Shown piece by piece: positions 10,731-21,190 of a stretch of DNA of 64,000 bases. The translations under genes were made by a program, and so were the position numbers. The notes below the pieces were generated by a model that saw only the letters and a list, made by a program, of their open reading frames with translations, was not told the DNA's origin and did no database searches. Source of the stretch: Zea mays (taxonomy: Eukaryota; Streptophyta; Magnoliopsida; Poales; Poaceae); contig NC_050101.1 of NCBI RefSeq assembly GCF_902167145.1, positions 128,432,990 to 128,496,989 on the forward strand. The letters run 5' to 3'. Each line of letters begins with the position of its first letter. Position 1 is the first letter of the stretch.

Positions 10731-13022
10731 CCAAATGGCCCGAAGTCTATTTTCATTACAACACTATCCGTATCCGATACCCGGCTGGTATACCCGACCC
10801 GTTTTCATTCCTAGTGAAGGAGGTGGAGGCGGGCGGCATCAGACCGAACTATAACAAATTTGACAAAAAAAATTAAAATCTTAGCTGATTCTGCGTACGC
10901 GTGGACGGTCTGCACCACCACGGTGGACAGGATCCAACTGAGCCCCTATTGTATTGGAGGTGGACAAACTCAGGTAAACATGGTACGAACCTTGCCAAAT
11001 CCAATGAGCGGCGGAAGTGGGCCGGACTAGCCCAAAATTAATATGATTCTTGAAAACAACCAAGATCGTGAAACAAACGGCGCATATTCGAAGAGAAACA
11101 GTGGACAACAATAAAAGATACAACAGAATTCATCATAGGGTCCGGAGTACGGACTGCCGTGCTGGGCCAGAACAGTTTCACACGCCCCCTGCTTTATAAA
11201 CGAACCTGCGATTGTAGCGCCAATGAACAGTCCCAACTATTTTTTTTGGCCAGCATGCTCTATCCTATTTTTTATTGGCAGTACAGGAAAAGTATCAAAG
11301 CTAGAAGATATCAACAAGCTAGACAGCTTGTTCGCTGCGGCTTGCTGCGGCTGCAATCCGGCTGCGGCTGCGGCTTCTACAGTATTTTTCTCTCTATGGA
11401 TTGCAGCTGCAGCAATCCAAACAGCTGCAACAGTGTCGGCTTGTAGCCAGCCGAACACGCCCAGAGCCTAGCAGCTGCCAATCCTACAAAAGACTATGCG
11501 GCAGCTGATACACTGGTGTAAATTCACCTAGCTAAATTACCACCTGCAATTAACACGATACGTATATGACCATCTAGAATTATGATTCCATGGACATTGA
11601 TGGCCTGAGTTCATATGATATGATAGCCGTCATGTGGTAGCTAAGATCCAGCAAGCTGTTTATAGCTAACCTGAAGAACGTTGACACTTAGACATTCAGA
11701 TATGGGGAGGAAGCCTTTCCATCTAGAAAAAAAGACTGATTCAATGGCTAAATTCCTTCAAGTTTAAATGAAATAAATAAATCTCCGGCTTTTCAGACTG
11801 TCCCATATGCTTCTTTTTACTCTGATATGGAGCCTCGTTCAAACTGACCAAGAAAAAAAAAACCCTGAACCTCGGTTTCATCCTATAAGGCCGGCGTCCT
11901 ACTGCGACTATCCCTGACAAGGGGACCCAAACTAATTAACCACAGTTGTTCTGTCGCTAGTTTTTAGTTTGCTAGGGAAGATTTGTTCTAGTGTCCGCTA
12001 TGAGTAGCTTACGGCTACACTACAATTGTTGGCTCCCGCTTTAATTTCAAGATAAACCACACCATCTGAAACAGAATCCTCCAATGGACGCCAAAAGATT
12101 AGGAAATTTGAAAAAAAAAGAAGCGGGGAATGTTGCCGCTGACGCTCGTCCCAAATACAGTAGTATTTTTCTTCCTCCTCTTGAGATTGCTGCAGTCGAA
12201 TCAGCACACATTATTGTGGCCCCTTACGGCGACTGCTCAATAATGCTCATAGCTCATAAGCAATGACTTCACATGCAACTAACTTACCCAGGATTCACCT
12301 GGGATAGGTCTCCAATCCAATTCCGGCGCTTTACGAAAGTGCCAAGCCCCTTTACCAGCGTGCCGTGCTGCCTTTTTTGAAGAACTGGAGCCCTTTCACT
12401 GCTGCTTTTGCTTTAATCTTCTAGTCATGCGCATTGTCCCTACTTACCTAATGTTTTATTGACAACGCTGCACTCGTTTGAACTCGATTATACTATATCA
12501 TCGGGTCACAGACGCTCCATTACTTAGGAAAAAGCTACTTTTTTTTCTAACCTCCACTACTCCCGCAGTTCCCAAATAGAACTCGTTTTAGCATTTGGTT
12601 CTGATATATATATATTCAAATGGATGATGGTGGTTCTAAACACGTATATAAAACATATATATCTAGCATTGTATGAATCCATAAATTTGATAAAACAAAT
12701 TTTAATTTTAGACAAAGTGAGTATTATAAAGCGCAAGTTTCGACGGTCGTCTGGTAGCTTCACACGCAAAGCGTGTAGGTCTATTCTCTCCCTTTACCAG
12801 GTGGACCGTTACTTATAGATAGGCTATGAAAACCAGCCAAACCCCTATTAGTGAGCCGTTACTCATTGGATGGGCCATGAGAAACTAACCAAACTCAACA
12901 CGACAGAAAGTCACATGCAGCGCAGCGCTCCACATATTACCACCCCGCTATCTAAAGGAGGATGAGTGACCGAGCAAGCTATAAAAAGAGAAGGTCATGC
13001 TCTTTTTCAGCTATATCTTTTT
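10731..13022. other. Low-complexity intergenic DNA, no gene recognised
   Basis: Both strands have only short ORFs (under about 100 codons) without recognisable domains. A GC-rich foldback-like patch lies at about 11325-11465. A degraded MITE-like stretch (ACTCCCGCAGTTCCCAAATAG start, AAAGTGAGTA end) lies at about 12560-12725. I see no convincing promoter-to-terminator unit. Confidence 0.5.
11325..11465. mobile_element. Possible short foldback (hAT-like MITE)
   Basis: The ends GCTTGTTCGCTGCGGCT and AGCCAGCCGAACACGCC are roughly inverted copies of each other. The middle contains GGATTGC...GCAATCC, an inner inverted repeat at 11398-11418. I could not find an 8-bp target duplication, so this is tentative. 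Confidence 0.3.
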
Positions 13023-13064
13023 AGGCCCATTAGCTAAGATAAAGTGTAATATTTGTTTTTGTAA

Positions 13065-13094
13065 GCCATCGCAACGTACGTGCATTATACTAGT
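13065..13094 (+). mobile_element. Helitron-like 3' terminus
   Basis: The string GCCATCGCAACGTACGTGC followed by CATTATACTAGT resembles the grass Helitron 3' end, where a GC hairpin precedes CTAGT. It is followed by T, as expected for insertion between A and T. The hairpin arms are eroded, and no 5' end (TC...) was identified upstream. Confidence 0.4.
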
Positions 13095-13229
13095 TGCTCT
13101 TTATTTGTCTGATAAGGATTTTTCAAACCTTGTGAAAATGAGTGTGTCGGCGCATGCTAATACTTAATGATAATTACACAGTGCGTAAAAGAATCAAGAT
13201 GCTTAAAAGAAGAGTGAAGTAGACTTAAT

Positions 13230-13530
13230 TGAAATCTATTGCACCAACAAAAAATGTTTTCACTAGCAGTTCGATTAATAAAACGCTCGCTAGCGAAAAT
13301 CGTTCATTTTCATTGGCGGTTCAAATAACTAAAATGTCAGTAGAAATGGAGGATTTACACTGGCGATTTTATTAAATGAACTCCTAGTGCAAATCTGTTT
13401 CCACTGGTGGTTTTAGGATTGGGACCAACTATATTCTATATATCACCAACGTTTGAGACCGAAACTGCATGTAAAAATATAATTAGACTCCACCACGGGT
13501 TTAAAGCTCTTTTGAACTAGTGTTGGATAC
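13230..13530. repeat. CACTA-like subterminal repeat cluster
   Basis: Several short motifs of the type CACTAGCAGTTC, CATTGGCGGTTC, CACTGGCGATTT and CACTGGTGGTTT occur in both orientations with TAAT/AAAA spacers. This pattern is known from subterminal regions of grass CACTA elements. Termini and the 3-bp target duplication were not found. Confidence 0.35.
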
Positions 13531-13539
13531 TCGACATAG

Positions 13540-15221
13540 TTAACGGTGGTCAGCTGTCATCGGCTTCTAACGCGCGCTTGCCGAGTGCAATAGTGTGCCT
13601 AGAGCCGGACGGTGGACAAAGATACCAATGCGTGATGCGCTTAACGGACAGGTTTCCTGATGGGTCAAACTGCACAGTGTTCGGCGCGCGCGCGCATGCC
13701 GTCCGCCATTTCTGCATATATTGGTGTGAGACCTCACCGACGTGCAGCCCCACAAGATACCAAAACAGTTGCATCTGGACTGCCAATGCGTGATGCGTAC
13801 ATGTATGGGTAGCTCGACCGAGCACGATCTAAGAAACATGATTCATGGGGACAAGGAGAAGGGAGCCCAGAGGTCGTCGTTTAAATCTCGCATAGAAATA
13901 ACTGCGCACACGCACACCTCTCCAGATCGTTGGGAGCTAGGGCAGTTAGTTAGTCATAGTCTCTTTGTTAATTTGCATCGTTTTCAACTTTGAACCTTCA
14001 ACTTTACACGTACGCAGTGCAACTAGAACCTGGCATTTAGCATGAAGCGTGAGAGAGCCTGCGACTGCAAAACCAAGAGCAGTCCTCCCAGATCGACGCT
14101 CTCGATGATCATCGCCAACCAACCAATTAATCAACCGATCGCCTATCCGATTATTCCGACCACATCATCTCTCTTGCAACTTCCCAATCCCCTCCGGCTC
14201 TTGGCAACCGGAAACCCTCAGCTCGGCGTGCGAATTGGTGGTGGCCCCATGCCCCCATCCATATAATCGGCGGCTTGCTTTCCAGTGCTCAATCAATCAC
14301 AGGAAGTCATCGTTGCCACATCGACCATCTTCATCTCCATCCACCCCTGACCCAGTAATGACGTGAACGTGACCCGGTAATGACGTGAACGCCGTTGCGC
14401 TCGTGCATGCAGTACGTCCCGTTCGGCACAGTGTATTCGCCACCGTACCGCGTCGTCCATCTGGTGGTTATTCGTCGAGCTGAATTGAATTGATCTCCGC
14501 CGGCGGACTTGGGTAACGGGAGACCGGAACACAAGCACGAGGTGGCCGTTTCTGTCCTGTCCTCCACCTTTTCTTCGTTGAAACGAGGAAACTGCGCCAA
14601 CCCTTCACAAGTTTTTTTTATTTGGCGCGTCCCGTACGTCACCGGTCTCGTATCACTTGTTGTGCTAGAGTGTCCAGGAAAAAAGGTCGGACGACGGATA
14701 CCAGACCTGCGTTTTTTCTACACATGCGATGGCACATATATATATAGGCACCAGTGCGCGCGCCAGACAAAAAGCAAGCAGAAGAAAGTTTGTGGAAAGC
14801 CTGGAGCTAGCAGCTGGGAAGAAGAGGGGACGACTGACGGGGCAGCAGATCAGACCTTCCATGTCCCGTTGCCTGCAGACGAGAATGCCAGTGCAACTAG
14901 CTAGTAGCGGTCCCTCGTGTTGGGAAGGGGTGGGTGGGTGTAGAGCTGTGGGGAGAGATAGATAGCGCGGAGACAGGCTCGTTAAGCTGTTTAAACTCCC
15001 GGTTGGTGAAGCATACCGCTGAGCCTGCTGTCCATGGCCAGCCTTCCTATTCATATCTGAATAACCAATAGCACCGAATAGTTGTTGATCGTCGTCAGCT
15101 CTGCATGGCTCACGTACTGTGCCAGATCTGCCTAGCTGGCTTCTAGAATAATCCCGATATGGCTCAGAACAGCTGTACGTACGTTGTTCAAATTCAGTCC
15201 ACAGTTCCAAACTCCAACCTC
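13540..15221. other. Lower-copy intergenic stretch with promoter-like pieces but no gene
   Basis: The base composition is less repetitive than the flanks. There is a TATA-like run at 14736-14746 (ATATATATATA) and a 22-bp tandem repeat with TGACGT motifs at 14348-14391. The longest ORF is 181 codons on the minus strand (14665-15210), with no domain I recognise. I call no gene. Confidence 0.4.
14348..14391. repeat. 22-bp tandem repeat, two copies, each with TGACGT
   Basis: Two adjacent 22-mers (14348-14369 and 14370-14391) differ by one base (TGACCCAGT vs TGACCCGGT). Each contains AATGACGTGAACG, a possible bZIP/TGA-factor site. Confidence 0.8.
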
Positions 15222-15224
15222 TAC

Positions 15225-15342
15225 GGGTTGATTTGGTGACCGGGGATCCCGAGGGGAAGAAATCCTCTTGCTATTCAAAATTGAATTGCAAGAAAATTCC
15301 TCCCCCATGGATCCCTAGGATCACTAATCACCAAATCAGCCC
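15225..15342. mobile_element. Short foldback MITE (118 bp) flanked by TAC
   Basis: The left end GGGTTGATTTGGTGA and right end TCACCAAATCAGCCC are inverted copies with one mismatch. Inner segments (GGATCCC..., TTGCTATTCAAAATTG vs its imperfect inverse) also pair, so almost the whole element folds on itself. Three-base TAC flanks lie at 15222-15224 and 15343-15345, consistent with a 3-bp target duplication. The family is not assigned. Confidence 0.65.
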
Positions 15343-15776
15343 TACAGCTGACAAACAGCCGAGCGACTCAAATTCCTCGACATGTGGAGTACTGTTTGCC
15401 TTTCCACAGCAGCACTGAGGTCACTATAGGTCACAGGCAGGGAGCACTGAAATCAAGGCCCATTTCACTAGTACACACCTACTACCATACTCCTAACCCT
15501 CCTGTCCTTCAAGCTCATACTATAACCACATCATGCATGCATGCGCCTAACTAACAAACTCTTCTAAGAAAAAAAAATCTCAATGCATTGACCGGTGGCC
15601 TGAATCAGCCCGAGACGAGCCAGCGTTTTTGACCTGTGTCCGTGCTCACCTCGATCGCTCCTTTTCAAAGAAGAAGAAGAAAACTGCATCGCCTTGAGCA
15701 CAACCAACGACCTAAAACCGTAGCTTGTTGCAGCTGCGCCCGCAAGGATCCCGGCCAGTACACACTTGCCATGATG

Positions 15777-15802
15777 CCCCCCCCCCCCCCCCCCCCCCCC
15801 CC
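15777..15802. repeat. Poly-C run of 26 bases
   Basis: An uninterrupted C homopolymer. It is followed by a 22-bp direct repeat with one mismatch (15806-15827 and 15897-15918, AAGGCATCG...ATGTGT). Confidence 0.9.
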
Positions 15803-16236
15803 TGATAAGGCATCGAGATAAAATGTGTTCCTCTGAATTCCTTTATATTTGAGGGGAAAAAAACAACCAGGACTTCAAAAGAAGAAGCTCGTAGGCAAGG
15901 CATCGTGATAAAATGTGTACTAGTGTAGATGTATAAACAGCCTACGTGCACAACACCAGAAAAACAGAAAACTTACGATGGCTTGATCTATGCCGTCGGA
16001 TATAGATTATTTTGTACAGCATAAACATAATCTACGACGGCAGAAGTACGTCGGGTTTAAAGCGTCGGAGATAACGCTATCTTCGACAGTAGCTCTCAAA
16101 AATATCTTATGTCCGACGGCTTGCATGCCTCCTCGGCAATATGCTCGGGTAACGTCTGCCAAGGCGTATAAAGGGCCCACATATGTTATAATCGCCCCTA
16201 CATCTATAGGACAGGATAGGTCCTAAACCAACCTAA

Positions 16237-16418
16237 GAGTGACCGAAATAGCCTGTTTCTAACAAGGCATGAGCTCGAACGAAATTTTAGCAGCATAACC
16301 CCGTTGTTCTTCATTTGCACGCCTGAAAATTGTGCAATTGGAGAACAAAGGGGTTATACTGCCGAAACTACGCAACAGCATATGCCTTTGTCATAAACAT
16401 GGGCTCTATCGGTCACTC
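16237..16418. mobile_element. Tourist-like (PIF/Harbinger) MITE, 182 bp
   Basis: GAGTGACCGA at the left and TCGGTCACTC at the right are perfect inverted ends. The arms stay paired imperfectly over about 75 bp (for example GCAGCATAACCCC against its inverse GGGGTTATACTGC). TAA flanks both sides (16234-16236 and 16419-16421), the target duplication typical of PIF/Harbinger MITEs. Its RNA would form one long hairpin. Confidence 0.75.
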
Positions 16419-16612
16419 TAAAGCTATCCAATAAAGGGAAAATTTCGGTCCAACACACCTCACATACGTAGCATATGAGGTTGTTAGGTCGAAATAGGTG
16501 ATGCCTAGGTTTCGTTTGTTGACACTACGATATAATATGAATAACTAGAATCATAGTGCATTATTACATAATTCAACTAATAAGCCACCAATACAATATT
16601 ATATACGAAATA

Positions 16613-16708
16613 ACGTTGTTATGGGTGACAAATCATATAAAATGACGTTGTTATGGGCGACAAATCATATAAAATGACATTGTTATGGGTGACAAATCAT
16701 ATAAAATG
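16613..16708. repeat. 32-bp tandem repeat, three copies
   Basis: Units start at 16613, 16645 and 16677. Each reads ACGTTGTTATGGGTGACAAA plus twelve A/T-rich bases, and copies differ at one base or so. Confidence 0.9.
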
Positions 16709-17244
16709 ACTTTATTTCTAACGTCGTGGTAGACGCGGGCGCTGGCGAGGCCGGGCGCGGGAGCCGGCGAGGGCGTTGCGTGCCGGCGAGGTGGATTGGT
16801 GGCATCATCGTGAAGTTGGCGAGCAGCGTGGGGCAGAGAGGTGGGCGGGCATGTGTGTACGAAACGATGCGGTCGAGCGCCGTTTGCTTAGAATTGCTTA
16901 TGTACGATGATTTATCTGCTAGTTATCGAACGTAAGTCTTATTTCCGACGGCTGGCAAATAAGTCGTCGGATGTAAGGTTATATCCGAGAGCCACTAGAA
17001 GTCATCTGACGTAAATTTAATGTTCGACGACTAGCCCTGATGCCGTCGAAAATAAGGAGGGCATCAGATGTTTCCTCTTTTCCTATTGTGGTGTGTCTCG
17101 GTATAGGCTTGGTCAAAGAAAGATTCACTGGCACCGCACGGACCACAATTTTGTCAGGCCAGACTGAGCTAGATATCACACCTAAGGTATCAGGGCCGGT
17201 TCTATGGTTTTAAGGTCCCTTGCGCAAACTAGCTAGTATATGCC

Positions 17245-18719
17245 TGTCGGGGACCATAATTAGGGGTACCCCCAAGACTCCTAATCTCAGCTGGTAACCC
17301 CCATCAGCACAAAGCTGCAAAGGCCTAATGGGTGCGATTAAGCCAAGGCTCGGTCCACTCAAGGGACACGATCCCGCCTCACCCGAGCCCAGCCTCGGGC
17401 AAGGGCAGCCGACCCAGGAGGATTTACGTCTTGCCTGAGGGCCCCCTCAAGCAACGGACACACCTTCGGCTCGCCCGAGGCCCAGTCTTCGCCAAGAAGC
17501 AACCTTGGCCAAATCACCACGACGACCGACCGTATCGCATGAGCATTTAATGCAAGGAAGGCCTGAGACCTTATCCTGACGCGCGCCCTTCAGTCGACAG
17601 AGCCGAAGTGACCGCAGTCACTTCGCCGCTCCACTGACCGGCCTGACAAGACGACAGCGCCGCCTGCGCCGCTCCGACTGCTGTGCCACTCGACAGAGTG
17701 AGGCTGACAGCAGCCAAGTCCGGCTTCGGGCGCTATAGGAAGCTCCGCCTCGCCCGACCCCAGGGCTCGGACTCAGCCTCATTCCCAGAAGACGACGAAC
17801 TCCGCCTCACCCGACCCCAGGGCTCGGACTCGGCCTCGGCCCCGGAAGACGACGAACTCTGCCTCGCCCGACCCCAGGGCTCGGACTCGGCCTCGGCCCC
17901 GGAAGACGACGAACTCCGCCTCGCCCGACCCTAGGGCTCGGACTCCGCCCTGGCCTCAGCCGACGGTCTTCGCCTCGCCCGACCCAAGGGCTCGGACTCG
18001 ACCTCGACCTCGGAAGACAGACTCGACCTCGACCTTGGAGGAGCCTACGCCTCGCCCTACCCAGGGCTCGGACCGACCACGTCACAGGGGGGGCCATCAT
18101 TACCCTACCCCTAGCTAGCTCTGACTACGGGGAACAAGACCGGCGTCCCATCTGGCTCGCCCCGGTAAAACAAATAATGATGGCGCCCCGCATGCTCCAT
18201 GACGACGACGGCTCTCAGCCCCCTTACGGAAGTAAGGAGACGTCAGCAAGGACTCGACAGCCCCGACAGCTGTCCTTCCGCAAGACTCCAGCGCTCCTCC
18301 GACGGCCACGACATCACACGAACAGGGTGCCAAAACCTCTCCGGCTGCCACGACGGCATGTACTTAGGGCACTAGCTCCTCTCTGCTAGACACATTAGCA
18401 CACTGCTACATCTCCCATTGTACACCTGGACCCTCTCCTTACGCCTATAAAAGGAAGGTCCAGGGCCCTCTTACAGAGGGTTGGCCGCGCGGGGAAGGAC
18501 GGGACGGCGCGCGCACAGGCCTCTCGCTCCCTCCCGCGTGGACGCTTGTAACCCCCTACTGCAAGCGCACCCGACCTGGGCGCGGGACAAACACGAAGGC
18601 CGCGGGTTTCCCCTTTTTCCCCCCTTCGCGCTCCGTCTCGCGTCGACCCATCTGGGCTGGGGCACGCGGCGACAATTTACTCGTCGGTCCAGGGACCCCC
18701 CGGGGTCGAAACGCCGAAA
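17245..18719 (+). repeat. 5' LTR of Huck-like element (1475 bp)
   Basis: It begins TGTCGGGG and ends CGCCGAAA where the 3' LTR has CGCCGACA, so the terminal CA is mutated here. It has a TATA box at 18446-18453 and three copies of a 57-bp internal repeat (about 17745-17930), against four in the 3' LTR. Confidence 0.9.
18446..18453 (+). promoter_or_regulatory. TATA box of Huck-like 5' LTR
   Basis: TATAAAAG in CTTACGCCTATAAAAGG. The equivalent in the 3' LTR is at 35181-35188. Confidence 0.75.
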
Positions 18720-18721
18720 GT

Positions 18722-18739
18722 TGGCGCGCCAGGTAGGGG
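18722..18739 (+). other. Primer-binding site of Huck-like element
   Basis: TGGCGCGCCAGGTAGGGG lies 2 bp after the LTR. From memory this complements the 3' end of a plant tRNA-Arg (CCU) species; that assignment should be checked against tRNA sequences. Confidence 0.7.
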
Positions 18740-18779
18740 CCTGCTGCGTGTTGACGAACAGCTTCCCGTCAAGCTCCAG

Positions 18780-21190
18780 ATGGATAGTCTCCAGCAACCT
18801 TTGCAGCCCGGAACGGTGCTCCGTTTCGGGAGTCTTGAGTTCATGTCCCTCGACGGCAGCTACGACATGATACTCCTTCCCCCGCCGCGCGACAGCGACA
18901 ATGGCGGCCGACAACCCGCCCGCCGGCGGCGGAATCGACGACGTCTTCCCCATGTGGTGGAAGAACAACATTCGGGTTTGTCCCGTCGCCTCCCCCGCCG
19001 ACGGAGGAGGAGGCGGGGCAACCAAGGCCAAGCAGGAGGTGGCACCTTGTCGGCTGTCGAGCGAGTCGACGGCGCCGGCGCCCCAACGGGGGACACGTCG
19101 GGCATCGACCTCGCGTCTGAGACGAAGACGAGCGCCGTTTCCCCGCAACACGCCAACTCCAAGCGGACGGACGACGCTAGCACGCTTGCAAAGGGCTTGC
19201 TGGGCGTCACCCTCGTACCTGAGACGACGGTGCAGTCTACCCCTGACGTGACTTCGTCACCGCCCGTCGACCAAGAGGTACCGACCGATTCCCATCTCGT
19301 GCCTTTTGGATTCAGCCTCGACCCACCAAGCGACTTCGCTTCGGTGGGCGCTTTCATAGAGGCGAGTTCAAACCCTCCGGGGTACGGTATGCGGTCACCC
19401 TGGGATCGGCTGACAGCCGTCACGACCTACGGGCCCTCGGGTTCCGAGGAAGATGACGAGCCCGACGTTTGTTGGGATTTCTCCGGACTTGGTAACCCCA
19501 GTGCCATGCAGGACTTCATGACCGCATGCGACTACTGCCTCTCCAATTGTTCCGACGGTAGCCGCAGCTTCGGCGACGAGGACTGCGGCCTAAGTCATGA
19601 ATGTTTCCACATCGATCTAGGGGGTCCCGGCGAAGGCAACCACCTTGGTATACCGGAGAACAGTGATCCCCCTAGGCCTACGCCTCGCGTTGACATCCTT
19701 CGGGAGCTAGTTGTGGTCCCAGTCCCTGCGGGGGGTCAGGACTCACAGCTCGAGCAAATCCGCGAGATGCAGGCCAGGCTCAACGAGGGAGCAGGAACAC
19801 TTGAGCCGTTCCACCGGGACATCGGGCAGGAATGGGCTGGCCAACCTCTGGCCGGAGAAGCACGTCATCTACCCCAGGGCGTCCAGCACCGAGGGGCGGC
19901 GTATCCAGGGAGAGCTCAAGAATCTCCTGGAGGATGCCGCGGTCCGACGGGCCGAAAGCTCTGCCTCCCGAAGGCAGGGGTACCCCTCGGAACATCACGC
20001 CGCGACTTCCCGATTCATGCGGGAAGCCTCGGTCCACACCGGACGCACGCGCAACACAGCGCCTGCGGCCCCGGGTCACCTCGGCAATGAGCACCATCAC
20101 CGCAACCGTCGAGCCCACCTCGACGAAAAGGTGCGTCGAGGCTACCACCCCAGGCGTGGGGGACGCTACGACAGCGGGGAGGATCGAAGTCCCTTGCCCG
20201 AACCACCCGGGCAGCAGGCTTTCAGCCGGGCCATACGACGGGCGCCGTTCCCGACCCGGTTCCGAACCCCGACTAGTATCACAAAGTACTCGGGGGAGAC
20301 GAGGCCGGAACTGTGATTCGCGGACTACCGGCTGGCCTACCACCTGGGTGGAACGAACGATGACAACCTCATCATCCGCAACCTCCCCCTGTTCCTCTCC
20401 GACACCGCTCGAGCCTGGCTGGAGCATTTGCCTCCGGGGCAGATCTCCAATTGGGATGACCTAGTCCAAGCCTTCGCCGGCAACTTCCAGGGCACGTACG
20501 TGCGCCCTGGGAACTCCTGGGATCTCCGAAGCTGCCGCCAGCAGCCGGGAGAGTCTCTCCGGGACTACATCTGACGATTCTCAAAGCAGCGCACCGAGCT
20601 GCCCAACGTCACCGACTCGGACGTCATTGGCGCATTCCTCGCCGGCACCACCTGCCGCGACCTGGTGAGCAAGCTGGGTCGCAAGACCCCCACCAGGGCG
20701 AGCGAGCTGATGGACATCGCCACCAAGTTCGCCTCTGGCCAGGAGGCGGTTGAGGCCATCTTCCGGAAGGACAAGCAGCCCCAGGGCCGCCAGCCGGAAG
20801 ATGTCCCCGAGGCGTCCACTCAGCGCGAGACCAAGAAGAAAGGCAAGAAGAAGTCGCAAGCGAAACGCGACGCCGCCGACGTGGACCTTGTCGCCGCCGC
20901 TGAGTACAAGAACCCTCGGAAACCTCCCGGAGGCGCCAATCTCTTCGACAAGATGCTCAAGGAGCCGTGCCCCTATCATCAGGGGACCGTCAAGCCCACC
21001 CTTGAGGAGTGCGCCATGCTTCGGCGCCACTTTCATAAGGCTGGGCCGCCTGCGGAGGGTGGCAGGGCCCGCGACGACGATAAGAAGGAGGATCGCAAGG
21101 CAGGAGAGTTCCCCGAGGTCCACGACTGCTTCATGATCTACGGTGGGCAAGTGGCGAACGCCTCGGCTCGGCACCGCAAGCAAGAGCGTC
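18780..21190 (+). pseudogene. gag of Huck-like element, frameshifted and with stops
   Basis: The N-terminal half reads from an ATG at 18780 and is protein-like to about 19800 (PFGFSLDPPSDFASVGAF region). Sense then continues in another frame from about 19870, so a frameshift lies between. The capsid-type domain (ADYRLAYHLGG ... ARAWLEHLPPGQISNWDDL) is broken by TGA at 20314 and TGA at 20572, where relatives would have Trp and Arg. A Cys/His block, CPYHQGTVKPTLEECAML, lies at about 20968-21021. The boundary with pol is approximate, since both share one frame downstream. Confidence 0.75.

Larger units (their letters stand above)
15954..17093. mobile_element. CACTA-like non-autonomous element (approximate ends)
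   Basis: The left end CACCAGAAAAACAGAAAAC and the inverse of the right end, CACCACAATAGGAAAAGAGG, are similar. Repeated CCGACGGC/GTCGTCGG motifs lie just inside each end in both orientations, as in CACTA subterminal regions. No transposase is encoded. It carries a nested MITE, a tandem repeat and a GC-rich segment. A clean 3-bp target duplication was not seen, so the ends may be off by several bases. Confidence 0.5.

Noticed and set aside
14665..15210. 181-codon minus-strand ORF in low-copy DNA
   Set aside because: No domain, no splice or promoter support, and it overlaps a TATA-like run on the other strand. Length alone is not enough.
16237..16418. MicroRNA precursor
   Set aside because: The hairpin has TAA target copies and perfect terminal repeats, and no mature miRNA sequence that I know. 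A MITE explains it.
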